Source: Adhaeribacter radiodurans
Lineage (GTDB): Bacteria > Bacteroidota > Bacteroidia > Cytophagales > Hymenobacteraceae
NCBI RefSeq assembly: GCF_014075995.1
Contig: NZ_CP055153.1
Span: 806,001-870,000 of the forward strand
Direction of reading: 5' to 3'
DNA length: 64,000 nucleotides
The notes beneath the pieces are model-generated. The model made no database searches and was not told the origin of the DNA. It worked only from the letters and a program-made list of their open reading frames with translations. Made by a program: the position numbers and the translations under genes. This document shows positions 18,724-27,745 of this stretch, in pieces (the stretch's first letter is position 1; the number at the start of each line of letters is the position of its first letter).

Positions 18724-20100
18724 CTATATAACGTACGACAACCGGAAATCAGGAATTTCGATGTTGGAATAACCAAAGTCAGTTAAATCTGCTTTTAATC
18801 GTTCCATTACCGGTTTTTCGCCGTGTACCAGAAAAATTTTCTGAATTTTTTCTTTGTCCTGACAGAGTAAAAACTTAGCAATATCACCGTAATCAGCGTG
18901 GGCGCTGTATTCTTTCATCACAATCATCTCGGCTTTTACTTCTATTTCTTCGCCCATGATGTTTACGGTTTCTGCTCCTTTTAATAATTGGCCGCCTAAA
19001 GTACTGGGTTCGCAGTAGCCCGTAATGAGTACCGCACTGTTAGGGTCCGCTAAATTATTTTTTAAATGGTGCTGAATCCGACCGGCTTCCATCATACCCG
19101 ACGAGGAAATAATAACGCAGGGCTCCATAAAGTTATTCAGTTCTTTAGAATCTCCGGCCTCGGTAATGTAATGTAGTTGCGGAAAACCAAATGGGTCGGA
19201 ATCTATTTTAAGATATTCCTGCATGGTATGATTAAAGTACTCCGGATGGCTGCGTAAAATATCGGTAGCGTAAACAGACAGCGGACTATCCACAAATACT
19301 TTCACGTTTTCGGGCAGGCGGCCTTCTTCGGCGAGGTAATTAAGGGAGTAAATAAGTTCCTGGGTGCGGCCAATGCTAAACGCCGGAATAAGGAGTTTAC
19401 CCTGACGTTCTGCGCAAACCGTTTGTACAATTTTCTCCAATCGTTCTTCGGTGTTCGCCAAGCTATCGTGTATTTTATCGCCGTACGTTGATTCACATAA
19501 AATAATTTCGGCAGCCGGAAAGGGCTGCGGTTCTTTTAAAATACGATTGGCAAAACGACCAATATCGCCGCTAAAACAAAGCGTACGCTCCCGGCCTTCG
19601 TCTTGCAGTTTTAAGTTAATGGCGGCACTGCCTAATACGTGCCCGGTATCGGTAAAAAGTAATTCTATATTTTCGTCAATTGGGTAAGGCTTATCGTACG
19701 GTACCGTTTCAAAAAGCTGTAAGGCATTTTCTACATCTTCTTCGGTGTACAATGGAGTATGAGTGGTTCCATTGTTACTATTACTTCCCTGAATGCGAGC
19801 GCTGTCGCGTAGCAGCAGTTCGCATAGTTCTAAAGTAGGAGGCGTACAGAAAATTGGTCCGGTAAAGCCCATTTTAACTAAGCGCGGTATTAAACCCGAG
19901 TGGTCAATGTGCGCGTGCGATAGAATTAAATAATTAATGTTTTCGGGTTCAAAATCAAACTCGCGGTTATAATCGTCGGTTTTGTCGCCTTTGCCTTGCA
20001 GTAAACCGCAGTCGAGCAAAATGCGCGTACCGTTTTCTAAAGTTACTAAATGTTTGCTGCCCGTAACGGTTTGCGCAGCGCCGTAAAAAGATATGGTCAT
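18724..20100 (-). CDS. MBL-fold beta-CASP nuclease
   Basis: The 458-residue protein starts with a metallo-beta-lactamase fold carrying H62-x-H64-x-D66-H67 (SHAHIDHSG), followed by GHVLGSA, FSGDIGR, the beta-CASP insertion (PAFSIGRTQELIY, VFVDSPLS), SSSGMMEAGRI and the C-terminal SAHADYGDI and FLVHGEKP motifs. This is the layout of RNA-processing exonuclease/CPSF73-like proteins (YsH1/TTHA0252 type). It probably degrades or processes RNA in the cytoplasm. It is a single gene. Confidence 0.93.
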   Translation of the reverse strand: MTISFYGAAQTVTGSKHLVTLENGTRILLDCGLLQGKGDKTDDYNREFDFEPENINYLILSHAHIDHSGLIPRLVKMGFTGPIFCTPPTLELCELLLRDSARIQGSNSNNGTTHTPLYTEEDVENALQLFETVPYDKPYPIDENIELLFTDTGHVLGSAAINLKLQDEGRERTLCFSGDIGRFANRILKEPQPFPAAEIILCESTYGDKIHDSLANTEERLEKIVQTVCAERQGKLLIPAFSIGRTQELIYSLNYLAEEGRLPENVKVFVDSPLSVYATDILRSHPEYFNHTMQEYLKIDSDPFGFPQLHYITEAGDSKELNNFMEPCVIISSSGMMEAGRIQHHLKNNLADPNSAVLITGYCEPSTLGGQLLKGAETVNIMGEEIEVKAEMIVMKEYSAHADYGDIAKFLLCQDKEKIQKIFLVHGEKPVMERLKADLTDFGYSNIEIPDFRLSYVI

Positions 20101-20451
20101 TATTGTTTAAGTAGTTTGAGGTAATGGCGGTTTTACGGCTGGCAATAGGGCTAGTTGTTTGTTGAGGATATAAGACAGAGAATGAAGGGATTAATTTTTA
20201 TACCGGGTAGAAACGGAACGCTGCTCAACAAATACCACGGAAATTGAATAAGTAAACTTGTAAATTCAACCGTTTATTAAATGAGAGCTGTTGGTTATAG
20301 TAACAGGAACCTATTCTGGTACGTACCTGTAAATAAATAAAGCTTTGCCGGAAAATTTGATTGGTAAAACCCGGAAAAAGTTAAATCTTGCCACTCGAAT
20401 TAAATAGTATAGTTAAAAAATCAAGTTTATTTAAACGCCCTTATTTTTGCA
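20101..20451. other. Intergenic region between divergent genes
   Basis: The 351 bases contain no ORF or hairpin of note apart from the TATTTTTG box at 20442. Promoters for the beta-CASP gene (leftward) and the cytochrome gene (rightward) must lie here. Confidence 0.55.
20442..20449 (+). promoter_or_regulatory. TATTTTTG box directly before the cytochrome start
   Basis: The sequence matches TAnnTTTG and is followed by C. Its end is only two bases before ATG 20452, so a transcript from it would be leaderless or start at the second ATG (20455). It may equally be chance in AT-rich DNA. Confidence 0.35.
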
Positions 20452-21066
20452 ATGATGAACAAACAATTTATTCTTTTAGCAGCATTTAGTTTTGCCTTCT
20501 TAACGGGATGTGGTAGCCAGACCAAGCAACCAGGAGAAGAGTTCTACGACTCAGATTATCGGGCTAAAGCGGATAGTGCTTACGAAGAAAATCAAAGAAA
20601 CCAACCAGTAGCCCAGGCCCAGCCGGCTGTTAACACCGACACTAACTCTGAAAAGGTTGGGGCAAATGCCAGTACGCATTCTGCTGCCTCCGAAGCACCC
20701 TCTGCGCAAGCTGATAAATCGCAGGCCAGTTCTCCGGGTAAAGTTGCGGGAACCACCCCAACTGAAACTGCTGCCCCAGCTCAAACCAAACCTGCTGCAA
20801 CTGCTGGTAATTTTGAAAAAGGCAAAGCCTTGTTAGCTAAATCCGACTGTTTGGCTTGCCACAAAATTGATCAAAAAATAGTAGGGCCAGCCTACCAGGA
20901 GGTTGCGAAAAAATACGAAGCCAACGATAAAAATATAACTTACCTGGCTAATAAAATTATTAAAGGCGGTGCCGGAGTTTGGGGCGATGTACCTATGAGT
21001 CCGCATCCAACATTGTCGCAGAGCGATGCCAAATCTATGGCTCAATACATTCTTTCTCTGCGATAA
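20452..21066 (+). CDS. Lipoprotein c-type cytochrome
   Basis: The 204-residue product has a lipoprotein signal with lipobox cysteine C20 (FLTGCGS), a disordered Ala/Pro/Gln/Thr-rich linker (about 25-120) and a C-terminal class I cytochrome c domain with haem motif C133-L-A-C136-H137 and the likely axial Met M182 (VPMSPHP). The domain resembles the one inside the PQQ dehydrogenase fusion at 57024 (IIKGG.G.WG, YILSL end). It would carry electrons at the periplasmic face of a membrane. ATGATG gives two possible adjacent starts. Confidence 0.9.
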   Translation: MMNKQFILLAAFSFAFLTGCGSQTKQPGEEFYDSDYRAKADSAYEENQRNQPVAQAQPAVNTDTNSEKVGANASTHSAASEAPSAQADKSQASSPGKVAGTTPTETAAPAQTKPAATAGNFEKGKALLAKSDCLACHKIDQKIVGPAYQEVAKKYEANDKNITYLANKIIKGGAGVWGDVPMSPHPTLSQSDAKSMAQYILSLR

Positions 21067-21095
21067 GCTATTGCTTATCCATTATTATTTAAATG

Positions 21096-21138
21096 AGCCG
21101 TTCCCCAATCGAATTTACGATGGGGGAACGGCTTTTAT
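21096..21138 (+). terminator. Terminator of the cytochrome gene
   Basis: AGCCGTTCCCC pairs perfectly with GGGGAACGGCT around a 15-17-base loop and is followed by TTTTATTTTT. It lies 30 bases after the stop codon. The remaining bases to 21450 hold no gene. Confidence 0.88.
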
Positions 21139-21438
21139 TTTTAAAATTTTTCCGAAATGTTTAAGAAGGTAGAAATTGAAATGCGTTACTAATTAGGTGA
21201 AGCGCCATATATCCGTAATTTGGGAAGGTAAATGGAAAGTAGAAAGGGCAGAATCTAAATTAGTAACCAGTTTAGCAGTTGATAAATTACATGCTGTGGG
21301 TCAGATAAAAAATAACAGTCAGGTACTCTGGTAGTAAGGCTATCCGGAAGTAGAATTTAAGAGGGTTTAAGTAAATTTCCCTTTTCAGGATAGTTAAAAA
21401 TTATTACTTTTATTAATTCAGGTAAAATTGTTGAACTT

Positions 21439-21446
21439 TATTTTTG
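21439..21446 (+). promoter_or_regulatory. TATTTTTG box directly before the coiled-coil gene
   Basis: This matches TAnnTTTG and ends four bases before ATG 21451, the same spacing peculiarity as the box at 20442. No -33 TTG lies at the usual distance. Candidate only. Confidence 0.3.
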
Positions 21447-21450
21447 TTTT

Positions 21451-22128
21451 ATGAAGGTAATCGCTCTTTTTATCGCAACTGTTTTTATGTTGGTTGCGGG
21501 GGCACAAGCCCAACAACCGGCACCCGTTAAACCAACCTATAATGCTTTACAAAACCAGTTTAATGCTTTAAAAAGCCGATCTACTTCTTATAAAGAGTAT
21601 AATCAAGATTTTAAGGTAGTACAGGTAAAACGCCTTGATACTTTTTGGAAAAATGTGCAGGATAGCCTGAGAGCCCGGGAGTCCACTGTTCGGAAAGCAG
21701 GTAAAGCTACTGAACTAGCGCTAAAGAAAGCACAACAAGACTTAGCGCAGCAAAAAGCCGAACTGCAAAGTTTAAAGCAGGCCAACATTCGTAAAGAACA
21801 GCAAATTCAGCAGAATGCGCACGATGTAGCCAGCCTTTCGGTATTTGGTTTAGACATGAATAAACAAGTGTATGTAATACTTAGTTGGATTGTTATTCTA
21901 GGATTGTTAATGGCAACATTGGTATTTTCTTATTTATACAAAAAGAGCAAAGTTACAACCGACGAAAAGATTAAAGCTTTTGAAGAAGTGAGTCAAGAGT
22001 TTACGGTACATAAGCAAAGCGCCCGCGAAAGAGAGCTAAAAATTAAGCGCGACCTTCAAACGGAATCCAATCGGGTAGCCGAACTGAACCAGGAAATTAC
22101 TCTTTTAAAAAAACAAGTTTCGATGTAG
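21451..22128 (+). CDS. Membrane protein with two coiled coils, unknown function
   Basis: The 225-residue protein has a signal peptide (1-20, ending AQA), a long Gln/Lys/Ala-rich coiled coil (about 75-125), one membrane helix (about 140-165, VYVILSWIVILGLLMATLVFSYLY) and a second cytoplasmic coiled coil (about 170-225). The first coil would lie in the periplasm. No enzymatic motif is visible. It looks like a conserved Bacteroidota hypothetical protein that could link envelope and cytoplasm, which is inference from topology alone. Confidence 0.8.
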   Translation: MKVIALFIATVFMLVAGAQAQQPAPVKPTYNALQNQFNALKSRSTSYKEYNQDFKVVQVKRLDTFWKNVQDSLRARESTVRKAGKATELALKKAQQDLAQQKAELQSLKQANIRKEQQIQQNAHDVASLSVFGLDMNKQVYVILSWIVILGLLMATLVFSYLYKKSKVTTDEKIKAFEEVSQEFTVHKQSARERELKIKRDLQTESNRVAELNQEITLLKKQVSM

Positions 22129-22150
22129 AGTTTTAGTAAATAGAAAAATA

Positions 22151-22185
22151 AAAAAGGAGACTCATTTCAGCGAGTCTCCTTTTTT
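22151..22185. terminator. Bidirectional terminator between convergent genes
   Basis: AAAAAGGAGACTC pairs perfectly with GAGTCTCCTTTTT around an 8-base loop, with T runs on both strands. It serves the coiled-coil gene and possibly the convergent methyltransferase gene. Confidence 0.9.
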
Positions 22186-22276
22186 ATTGCCTAAAAAGTA
22201 AATGAGTATGGAAATCTATATTGTAAATGCGTTACAATCTGAATTTTCCTATGGATCCACTTTTATTAAATTCTTT

Positions 22277-22918
22277 TTAAATTTTTCGGGCTATCAGCAA
22301 ACCGTCCCGGATAGGGAGTAAAATATTTTCTACGCGCGGGTCTTCGTGTACTTTGCGGTTAAATGCCAGTACGGCTTGGGTATCTTTATCGGTGTTTAAA
22401 GTACTGTTTGCCACTTTTCCGCTCCAAAGCACATTATCTGTTATTATAAATCCACCCGCACGAACTTTATCTATCACCAGATCAAAATAATTAACATTAT
22501 TTACTTTATCGGCATCAATAAATACCAGATCAAAAGTATAGGGCAGAGTTGGAATAATAGTAAGCGCCTGACCAAGGTAATATTTTATTTTATCGGTTAA
22601 ACCAGCTTCGGCAAAATACCGGCGCACCATTTCTTCTAGTTCAGCATTTACATCAATGGTATGCAGGGTGCCTGCTTCGGCTAAACCTTCGGCCAGGCAA
22701 ATAGCGGAATAACCAGTATAGGTACCAATTTCCAAGATATGTTGCGGGCGTAGCATTTGCGAAATCATAGCCAACAAACGCCCCTGTAAATGCCCCGACA
22801 ACATGCGCGGCTTCATTACATTTACGTGCGTGTCGCGGTTTAATTTCTTCAACACTTCTGACTCCGGAGAAGTATGATTCTCCACGTATTGCTGCAGTTC
22901 TAATGGTAAAAAGTCCAT
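22277..22918 (-). CDS. Class I SAM-dependent O-methyltransferase
   Basis: The 213-residue protein matches the caffeoyl-CoA/catechol-type O-methyltransferase family: motif I LEIGTYTGYSA, TIDVNAE, the metal-binding DLVFIDADKVN followed by ITDNVLW, and a C-terminal ILPIRDGLLIARK. These are cytoplasmic enzymes that need a divalent metal. The substrate is not known. The gene is single, and a cluster of degenerate repeats lies between it and the M16 protease gene. Confidence 0.92.
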   Translation of the reverse strand: MDFLPLELQQYVENHTSPESEVLKKLNRDTHVNVMKPRMLSGHLQGRLLAMISQMLRPQHILEIGTYTGYSAICLAEGLAEAGTLHTIDVNAELEEMVRRYFAEAGLTDKIKYYLGQALTIIPTLPYTFDLVFIDADKVNNVNYFDLVIDKVRAGGFIITDNVLWSGKVANSTLNTDKDTQAVLAFNRKVHEDPRVENILLPIRDGLLIARKI

Positions 22919-22931
22919 TGTAATGAGTGTT

Positions 22932-23067
22932 TAGTATCAGGTATCAAGTAGCAGGTATTCAGCAAGTTTTTTAATCTAAGAGAAGTAGTAAGTATCAGAT
23001 ATCTGGTATTAAGATAATTATTAAAATAGTAACTTTAATAATTCCCGATACTTGATACTTACTACCT
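22932..23067. repeat. Cluster of degenerate AGTATCAAGTATC-type repeats
   Basis: Several near-copies of AGTATCAGGTATCAAGTAG-like sequence occur here. The unit at 22984-23006 is an imperfect reverse complement of 23044-23067 (about 19 of 23 positions), so the spacer can fold. The right arm runs up to the stop codon of the M16 gene at 23072. Confidence 0.6.
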
Positions 23068-23071
23068 AGTA

Positions 23072-24307
23072 CTACTTTACCGGCACATAATTCAGGATAC
23101 TCAGGTTTTCCTCACGTAAAATTTCGTTCGCAATATCGGTTAAGTCGGTAGCTTTAATCCGCCGAATTTGGTCGAAAATTTCATTCAGGCTATCCACTCT
23201 ATTCTGATCCAGGATGCTTTTTCCCATCATCATCATTAAGCCCAAATTGCTTTCTTCGGCCATGGCTAACTGCCCCATTAATTGTTCTTTGGTGGTATGC
23301 AGTTGTACGGTACCTAAAGGTTTTTCGCGAAGTTTTTTGAGTTCCTTCAACACCAGGGCCGTGGTGCGCTTCAGTTGCTTTTTCTCGGTACCAAAGTAAA
23401 TACCAAATAGCCCCGTATCAATATAGGTGGCATAGTTCGCATCAATGGTATACACCAAGCCGTGTTTTTCGCGCACCGCCAGATTTAACCGGGAGTTCAT
23501 ACCCGGGCCGCCCAGCAGGTTGGAGAGCATAAAGAACGAAATCCGACGGTCATCGTGGAGCGAATAAGCCGGACAGCCAATTACACAATGCGCCTGGCTA
23601 ATAGGTTTTTCGAGGTTAATAATAGCAGGTTGGTACGTGGTAAATGGTTGACGAACGCGTTGCTTTTCGATGCGCGGAATTTCAGATAAAAACTTTTCGG
23701 CCAACTTTAGCACTTTCTCGAAAGGCCAATTGCTCACTGAACAAAAAACCAGGGAATCAGTACTTAAATTTTGATCGATAAAAGCTTGAAAATCGGCTTT
23801 GGTAAAGCTGGAAACACTTTCTTTGGTGCCTAAAATATTGTTGCCCAAAGAATGATTGGCGAATATGACATTGTCGAACTCATCCATTATCGCATCTTCG
23901 GGCGTATCCAGGTACATGGCCATTTCTTCCAGAATTACCCCACGTTCTTTTTCAATTTCCTTTTTCGGAAAAATTGAATGGAAAGTAATATCTGTTAATA
24001 AATCAAAGGCTTTTTCGAAGTGGCTTTCCAGTAAGGAGGCATAAAAGCATAGCTTTTCTTTGGTAGTATAGGCATTTAACTCGCCGCCTACGGTTTCGAG
24101 CCGGTTTAAAATATGAAACGACTTGCGTTTAACGGTACCTTTAAAGGCCATATGTTCCCAGAAGTGGGCCAAGCCCTGCTGATCCGGGTTTTCGTCGCGG
24201 CTACCAATATCCAGAATAAAGCCGCAATGCGCAATTTTGGTATGCGTTACTTGCTTATGTAGTATCCGGATTCCATTAGGTAAGGTATAAAGATGATAAT
24301 CAGGCAT
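23072..24307 (-). CDS. M16-family zinc protease
   Basis: The 411-residue protein has the inverted zinc motif H48-F-W-E51-H52 (AHFWEHMAFKGT) and the distal ERGVILEEM glutamates near residues 121-128, followed by the inactive-like C-terminal M16 half (GGPGMNSRLNLAVREKHGLVY). This is the single-chain pitrilysin/mitochondrial-processing-peptidase-like type. There is no signal peptide, so it probably acts in the cytoplasm on peptides. It lies 59 bases downstream of the glycosyltransferase gene but has its own good -7 box. Confidence 0.93.
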   Translation of the reverse strand: MPDYHLYTLPNGIRILHKQVTHTKIAHCGFILDIGSRDENPDQQGLAHFWEHMAFKGTVKRKSFHILNRLETVGGELNAYTTKEKLCFYASLLESHFEKAFDLLTDITFHSIFPKKEIEKERGVILEEMAMYLDTPEDAIMDEFDNVIFANHSLGNNILGTKESVSSFTKADFQAFIDQNLSTDSLVFCSVSNWPFEKVLKLAEKFLSEIPRIEKQRVRQPFTTYQPAIINLEKPISQAHCVIGCPAYSLHDDRRISFFMLSNLLGGPGMNSRLNLAVREKHGLVYTIDANYATYIDTGLFGIYFGTEKKQLKRTTALVLKELKKLREKPLGTVQLHTTKEQLMGQLAMAEESNLGLMMMMGKSILDQNRVDSLNEIFDQIRRIKATDLTDIANEILREENLSILNYVPVK

Positions 24308-24329
24308 TCAGTATGTTTGTTTCGGACCG

Positions 24330-24337
24330 CAAAGGTA
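24330..24337 (-). promoter_or_regulatory. -7 box for the M16 protease gene
   Basis: On the minus strand this reads TACCTTTG followed by CG, a perfect TAnnTTTG -7 element 22 bases before the start codon at 24307. A TTG -33 element is not obvious. It suggests that the protease has its own promoter. Confidence 0.5.
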
Positions 24338-24366
24338 CGAAAAATGCACTAGAATAAAGCAGGGTT

Positions 24367-25500
24367 TTACTTGCCAATTAGGTTTTCGTACAGCCTGTGC
24401 ATTTGCGGAATGGTGTGCTCCGCCCGGAATTGTTGCGCGTGTTCGTGCCCTGTTTTTATAAGTTGCTGGCGGAGTGTTTGGTCTGAACAAATAAGAGTTA
24501 AATGCTCGGCTAATTGAGTTACATCATCGGGAGCGGCGTACAGGGCGGCTTCGCCACCCGCTTCGGTAAAACAAGAACCAGTAGAAGTAACCACTGGTAC
24601 TCCGCTGTTTAAGGCCTCCAGAATAGGTATGCCAAAACCTTCGAACAAAGACGGATACACAAATACTTGCGCCAATTGGTAAATAGCGGGCAGTTCCTGA
24701 AAAGGAATATAAGGTAAAAAATGTACTTTAGCGGTAAGTTTATTTTCGCGAATGTAAGTATCCAGGTGCGCGGCGTAAGGTAATCTTTTGCCGATTAAAA
24801 CTAAGTCGTGCGTATCGGTTAAACCTGATTTTTGCCAGGCCTTAAACAAGTGTAAATGGTTTTTACGGCGTTCCAGCGTACCTACGCACAACAGGTATTT
24901 ATCGGGTAAGTAGTACTTTTGCTTAACTGCCCGTAAAGTTTCGGCAGGAATAGCCTGGTGAAAAATTGGGTTGCAGTCCTGGTAAATTACTTCGGTTTTT
25001 TCGGCGGGTATATTGTAGAATTGTATTAAATCTTGTTGAGTTTGTTGACTAACCGCAATAATTTTATCGGCGGTTTGGCAGGCTGCTTTAAACTTAGCGC
25101 GGTAAATAAGCCGGTCATGCGGTTTATACAACTCCGGGAAACGCAGGAAAATTAAATCGTGAATAGTTACTACTTTACGAACTTTGCTTTTATTCAAAAA
25201 AAAAGGTAGCTCGTTACTTAACCCGTGGAAAATATCCAGCTTTAAATTTTTAATCGAATTATTAATTCCGGCTAACCGCCACGCATCGGGTAGTACCCGG
25301 TAAAGCCCCGGAGGTTTTACTAAATGCAGGTGCGGAGAGGCCGGTACAAAATTTCTGAATACATTATTCTGACGCGTGGTAAACAGGTAATATTGATTTT
25401 GAGGAAATTGCGTTTGTAACGCCGAAATAACAAAACGGCTGTAGTTTCCTAAACCGGTAGTATTTGTATAGGCTCTTTTGGCATCAAATCCTATTCGCAT
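24367..25500 (-). CDS. Family 4 glycosyltransferase
   Basis: The 377-residue protein is a GT-B fold enzyme: N-terminal domain IGFDAKRAYTNTTGLGNYSR, KVVTIHDLIFLRFPE, and C-terminal Glycos_transf_1 domain with LLCVGTLERRKN, VHFLPYIPFQELP and the donor-site motif PSLFEGFGIPILEAL with the E-x7-E pair. It is a retaining sugar transferase using a nucleotide sugar, probably in surface polysaccharide or glycan synthesis. No glycan cluster surrounds it, so the pathway is unknown. It has its own promoter-like box at 25520. Confidence 0.93.
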   Translation of the reverse strand: MRIGFDAKRAYTNTTGLGNYSRFVISALQTQFPQNQYYLFTTRQNNVFRNFVPASPHLHLVKPPGLYRVLPDAWRLAGINNSIKNLKLDIFHGLSNELPFFLNKSKVRKVVTIHDLIFLRFPELYKPHDRLIYRAKFKAACQTADKIIAVSQQTQQDLIQFYNIPAEKTEVIYQDCNPIFHQAIPAETLRAVKQKYYLPDKYLLCVGTLERRKNHLHLFKAWQKSGLTDTHDLVLIGKRLPYAAHLDTYIRENKLTAKVHFLPYIPFQELPAIYQLAQVFVYPSLFEGFGIPILEALNSGVPVVTSTGSCFTEAGGEAALYAAPDDVTQLAEHLTLICSDQTLRQQLIKTGHEHAQQFRAEHTIPQMHRLYENLIGK

Positions 25501-25519
25501 TTACTTTTGTTTTAAATGG

Positions 25520-25527
25520 CAAAGGTA
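25520..25527 (-). promoter_or_regulatory. -7 box for the glycosyltransferase gene
   Basis: On the minus strand this is TACCTTTG followed by CC, matching TAnnTTTG, and it ends 19 bases before the ATG at 25500. A TTTTTG lies about 25 bases upstream of it, slightly further than the usual -33 spacing. Confidence 0.5.
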
Positions 25528-25742
25528 GTAAACGCATTGGTAAATTAAATTACAAAAATTAAGTAACGAGTAACCTGGGAGTTGCTGGTAAATAAGATGA
25601 ATGTTTTAAGTAGAAAATCAAAAATAAATTTTTACTCGATTCTTTATTCTTTAAAACCTATATTTCCTTTTTACTAAAAAAGATATATTTACTCCTAAGT
25701 AAAGCGAAAAAAGTAATTTTCTGCCTGGTTTAAACTCAATTT

Positions 25743-27032
25743 ATGAAATACGAACCTATCAATCCTGACCTTTTTATTCTTAACCGAGCAAATTTTGCCA
25801 AACATCTGAAAAAGTGTTCGCTGGCAGTTTTTCACTCGAACGATGTAATGCCCACAAACGCCGATGGCACCATGGCCTTTCGGCAGAATAATGACTTATT
25901 TTATTTAAGCGGCGTAGACCAGGAAGAAAGTATTTTACTGCTATTTCCGGATACGCGCGATGTACGCCACCGTGAGGTACTTTTTATACGTGAAACGAAT
26001 GATTTAATTTTAACCTGGGAAGGTTATAAACTTACTAAAGAACAAGCCCAAGCGGTTTCGGGGATTAAAACTATTTACTGGTTATCGGAATTTAAGCAAG
26101 TATTAAATGCTTTGATGGCCGAAGCCGAAAATGTTTACCTGAACACCAACGAGCATACCCGGGCAACAGTAGAAGTAGAGACCCGCGATGCCCGTTTCAT
26201 AAAATGGTGTAAAGATACCTACCCTTTGCATCAATACCACCGGAGTGCCCCCATTATGCACAGCCTGCGGGCCATTAAATCAGAAATAGAAATTGAGTTA
26301 ATTAAAAACGCTTGCAAGATTACAGAGCATGCGTTTTTGCGCTTACTCAAATTTATCAAGCCCGGCGTTATGGAATACGAAATTGAAGCCGAAATTGCGC
26401 ATGAGTTTTTGCGTAACCGTTCCCGCGGACCGGCTTACAGTTCTATCATTGCCTCGGGGGGTAATGCCTGTATTCTGCACTACGTAGATAATAACCAGGA
26501 ATGTAAAGACGGGGACGTAATTTTAATGGATTTCGGGGCTGAATTTGCTAATTATACTGCTGATTTAACCCGTTCGGTGCCGGTGAATGGTACCTTTACC
26601 AAGCGGCAGGGCGAGGTGTACCAAGGTGTTTTAAACGTAATGGAAGCGGCCAAGAGAATGCTCGTGCCCGGTAATACCCTGGATCAATATCACTCGTTTG
26701 TGGGTACGGTAATGGAAAACGAACTGGTTAAATTGGGTTTACTCGCCGAAGAGGAGGTTCGCCATCAAAACCCGCAACAACCGTTGTATAAAAAGTATTT
26801 TATGCACGGTACTTCGCATTTTCTGGGGTTAGATGTACACGATGTCGGGAATAAATACCGCCCCTTTGAGCCGGGTATGGTTTTTACTTGTGAGCCTGGT
26901 ATTTACATTCGCGAAGAAAACCTAGGCATTCGTCTCGAAAATGATATTTTAATTACCCGTAACGGTCCTGTAGATTTAATGGCCGATATTCCCCTGCAAT
27001 CCCAGGATATTGAAGATTATATGAAAAACTAA
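25743..27032 (+). CDS. Xaa-Pro aminopeptidase (M24 family)
   Basis: The 429-residue protein has the aminopeptidase P N-terminal domain (FRQNNDLFYLSG) and a pita-bread M24 domain with the five metal ligands: Asp in MDFGAEF and Asp in YTADLTR, His in MHGTSHFLG, Glu in CEPGIYI and Glu in IRLENDIL. It cleaves the N-terminal residue before proline, in the cytoplasm. The length is normal for bacterial PepP. It is a single gene with a terminator 30 bases downstream. Confidence 0.95.
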   Translation: MKYEPINPDLFILNRANFAKHLKKCSLAVFHSNDVMPTNADGTMAFRQNNDLFYLSGVDQEESILLLFPDTRDVRHREVLFIRETNDLILTWEGYKLTKEQAQAVSGIKTIYWLSEFKQVLNALMAEAENVYLNTNEHTRATVEVETRDARFIKWCKDTYPLHQYHRSAPIMHSLRAIKSEIEIELIKNACKITEHAFLRLLKFIKPGVMEYEIEAEIAHEFLRNRSRGPAYSSIIASGGNACILHYVDNNQECKDGDVILMDFGAEFANYTADLTRSVPVNGTFTKRQGEVYQGVLNVMEAAKRMLVPGNTLDQYHSFVGTVMENELVKLGLLAEEEVRHQNPQQPLYKKYFMHGTSHFLGLDVHDVGNKYRPFEPGMVFTCEPGIYIREENLGIRLENDILITRNGPVDLMADIPLQSQDIEDYMKN

Positions 27033-27061
27033 AAGTTAATCAAGCGATATTTTTACTTTAT

Positions 27062-27097
27062 GAAGCGACTTTTCTTACTTAAGAAAGTCGCTTTTTT
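27062..27097 (+). terminator. Terminator of the aminopeptidase P gene
   Basis: GAAGCGACTTttCTT pairs with AAGAAAGTCGCTTT (one bulge) and is followed by TTTTTT. Confidence 0.85.
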
Positions 27098-27745
27098 GTT
27101 TAAAGTAGATTCCGGATAAAGTCTTATTAACACTTACCTAATACAATTTGCTTATAACGCAACAACTTAATGTTAGTAATTTTTCAGTAAAAAACAGCCT
27201 TATTCCAGAAACCATCGTAAAAACAACTTAAATAGTTAAAATTTTTTTGGCTGTTAAATTAATTGCATTTGCTAGCAATAGAATATCACCAATTTTTTAG
27301 GCTTGTTTTCTGTTTTTCAATGTATTAGGAAGTAAGTTTATCTCATCCTGACAAGATAATTAAGCCATTTTAACGAAGCATTTTTAGGCTTAAATAAGAA
27401 CGCTGAAATGGTTTAGAAGTAAAATTAACTTTTGCGTATAAAAATTACTTTTAGTTTTGCAGCCGCAAGCTGAATAGTTTTTCTAAAAAATGATACTTGA
27501 AAATAGTTGGCCTAATAGGAAAACTTTTTAGACTCAAATAAGGTAATGATAGCAATTGCCTAAATTAATAGAAAGCATATATTTAGTAAATAAATACGCT
27601 TAATTACTGATTTTCAATACAATACAAACGTTGAATGGGAAGCTGAAAATTAAAAAATACGGAAAAAAGCACAAAACAGGCAACATTTTTTCACTAAACA
27701 GGTATATATTCAAAATCTAATATTACACTACACTAAAATAATACT
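27098..27745. other. Long AT-rich upstream region of the OmpA gene
   Basis: About 650 bases contain no convincing ORF. Such a long AT-rich leader region before a major outer-membrane protein is likely to hold its promoter and possibly a long 5' untranslated region. I could not identify a -7/-33 pair or a riboswitch-like fold with confidence. Confidence 0.5.
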
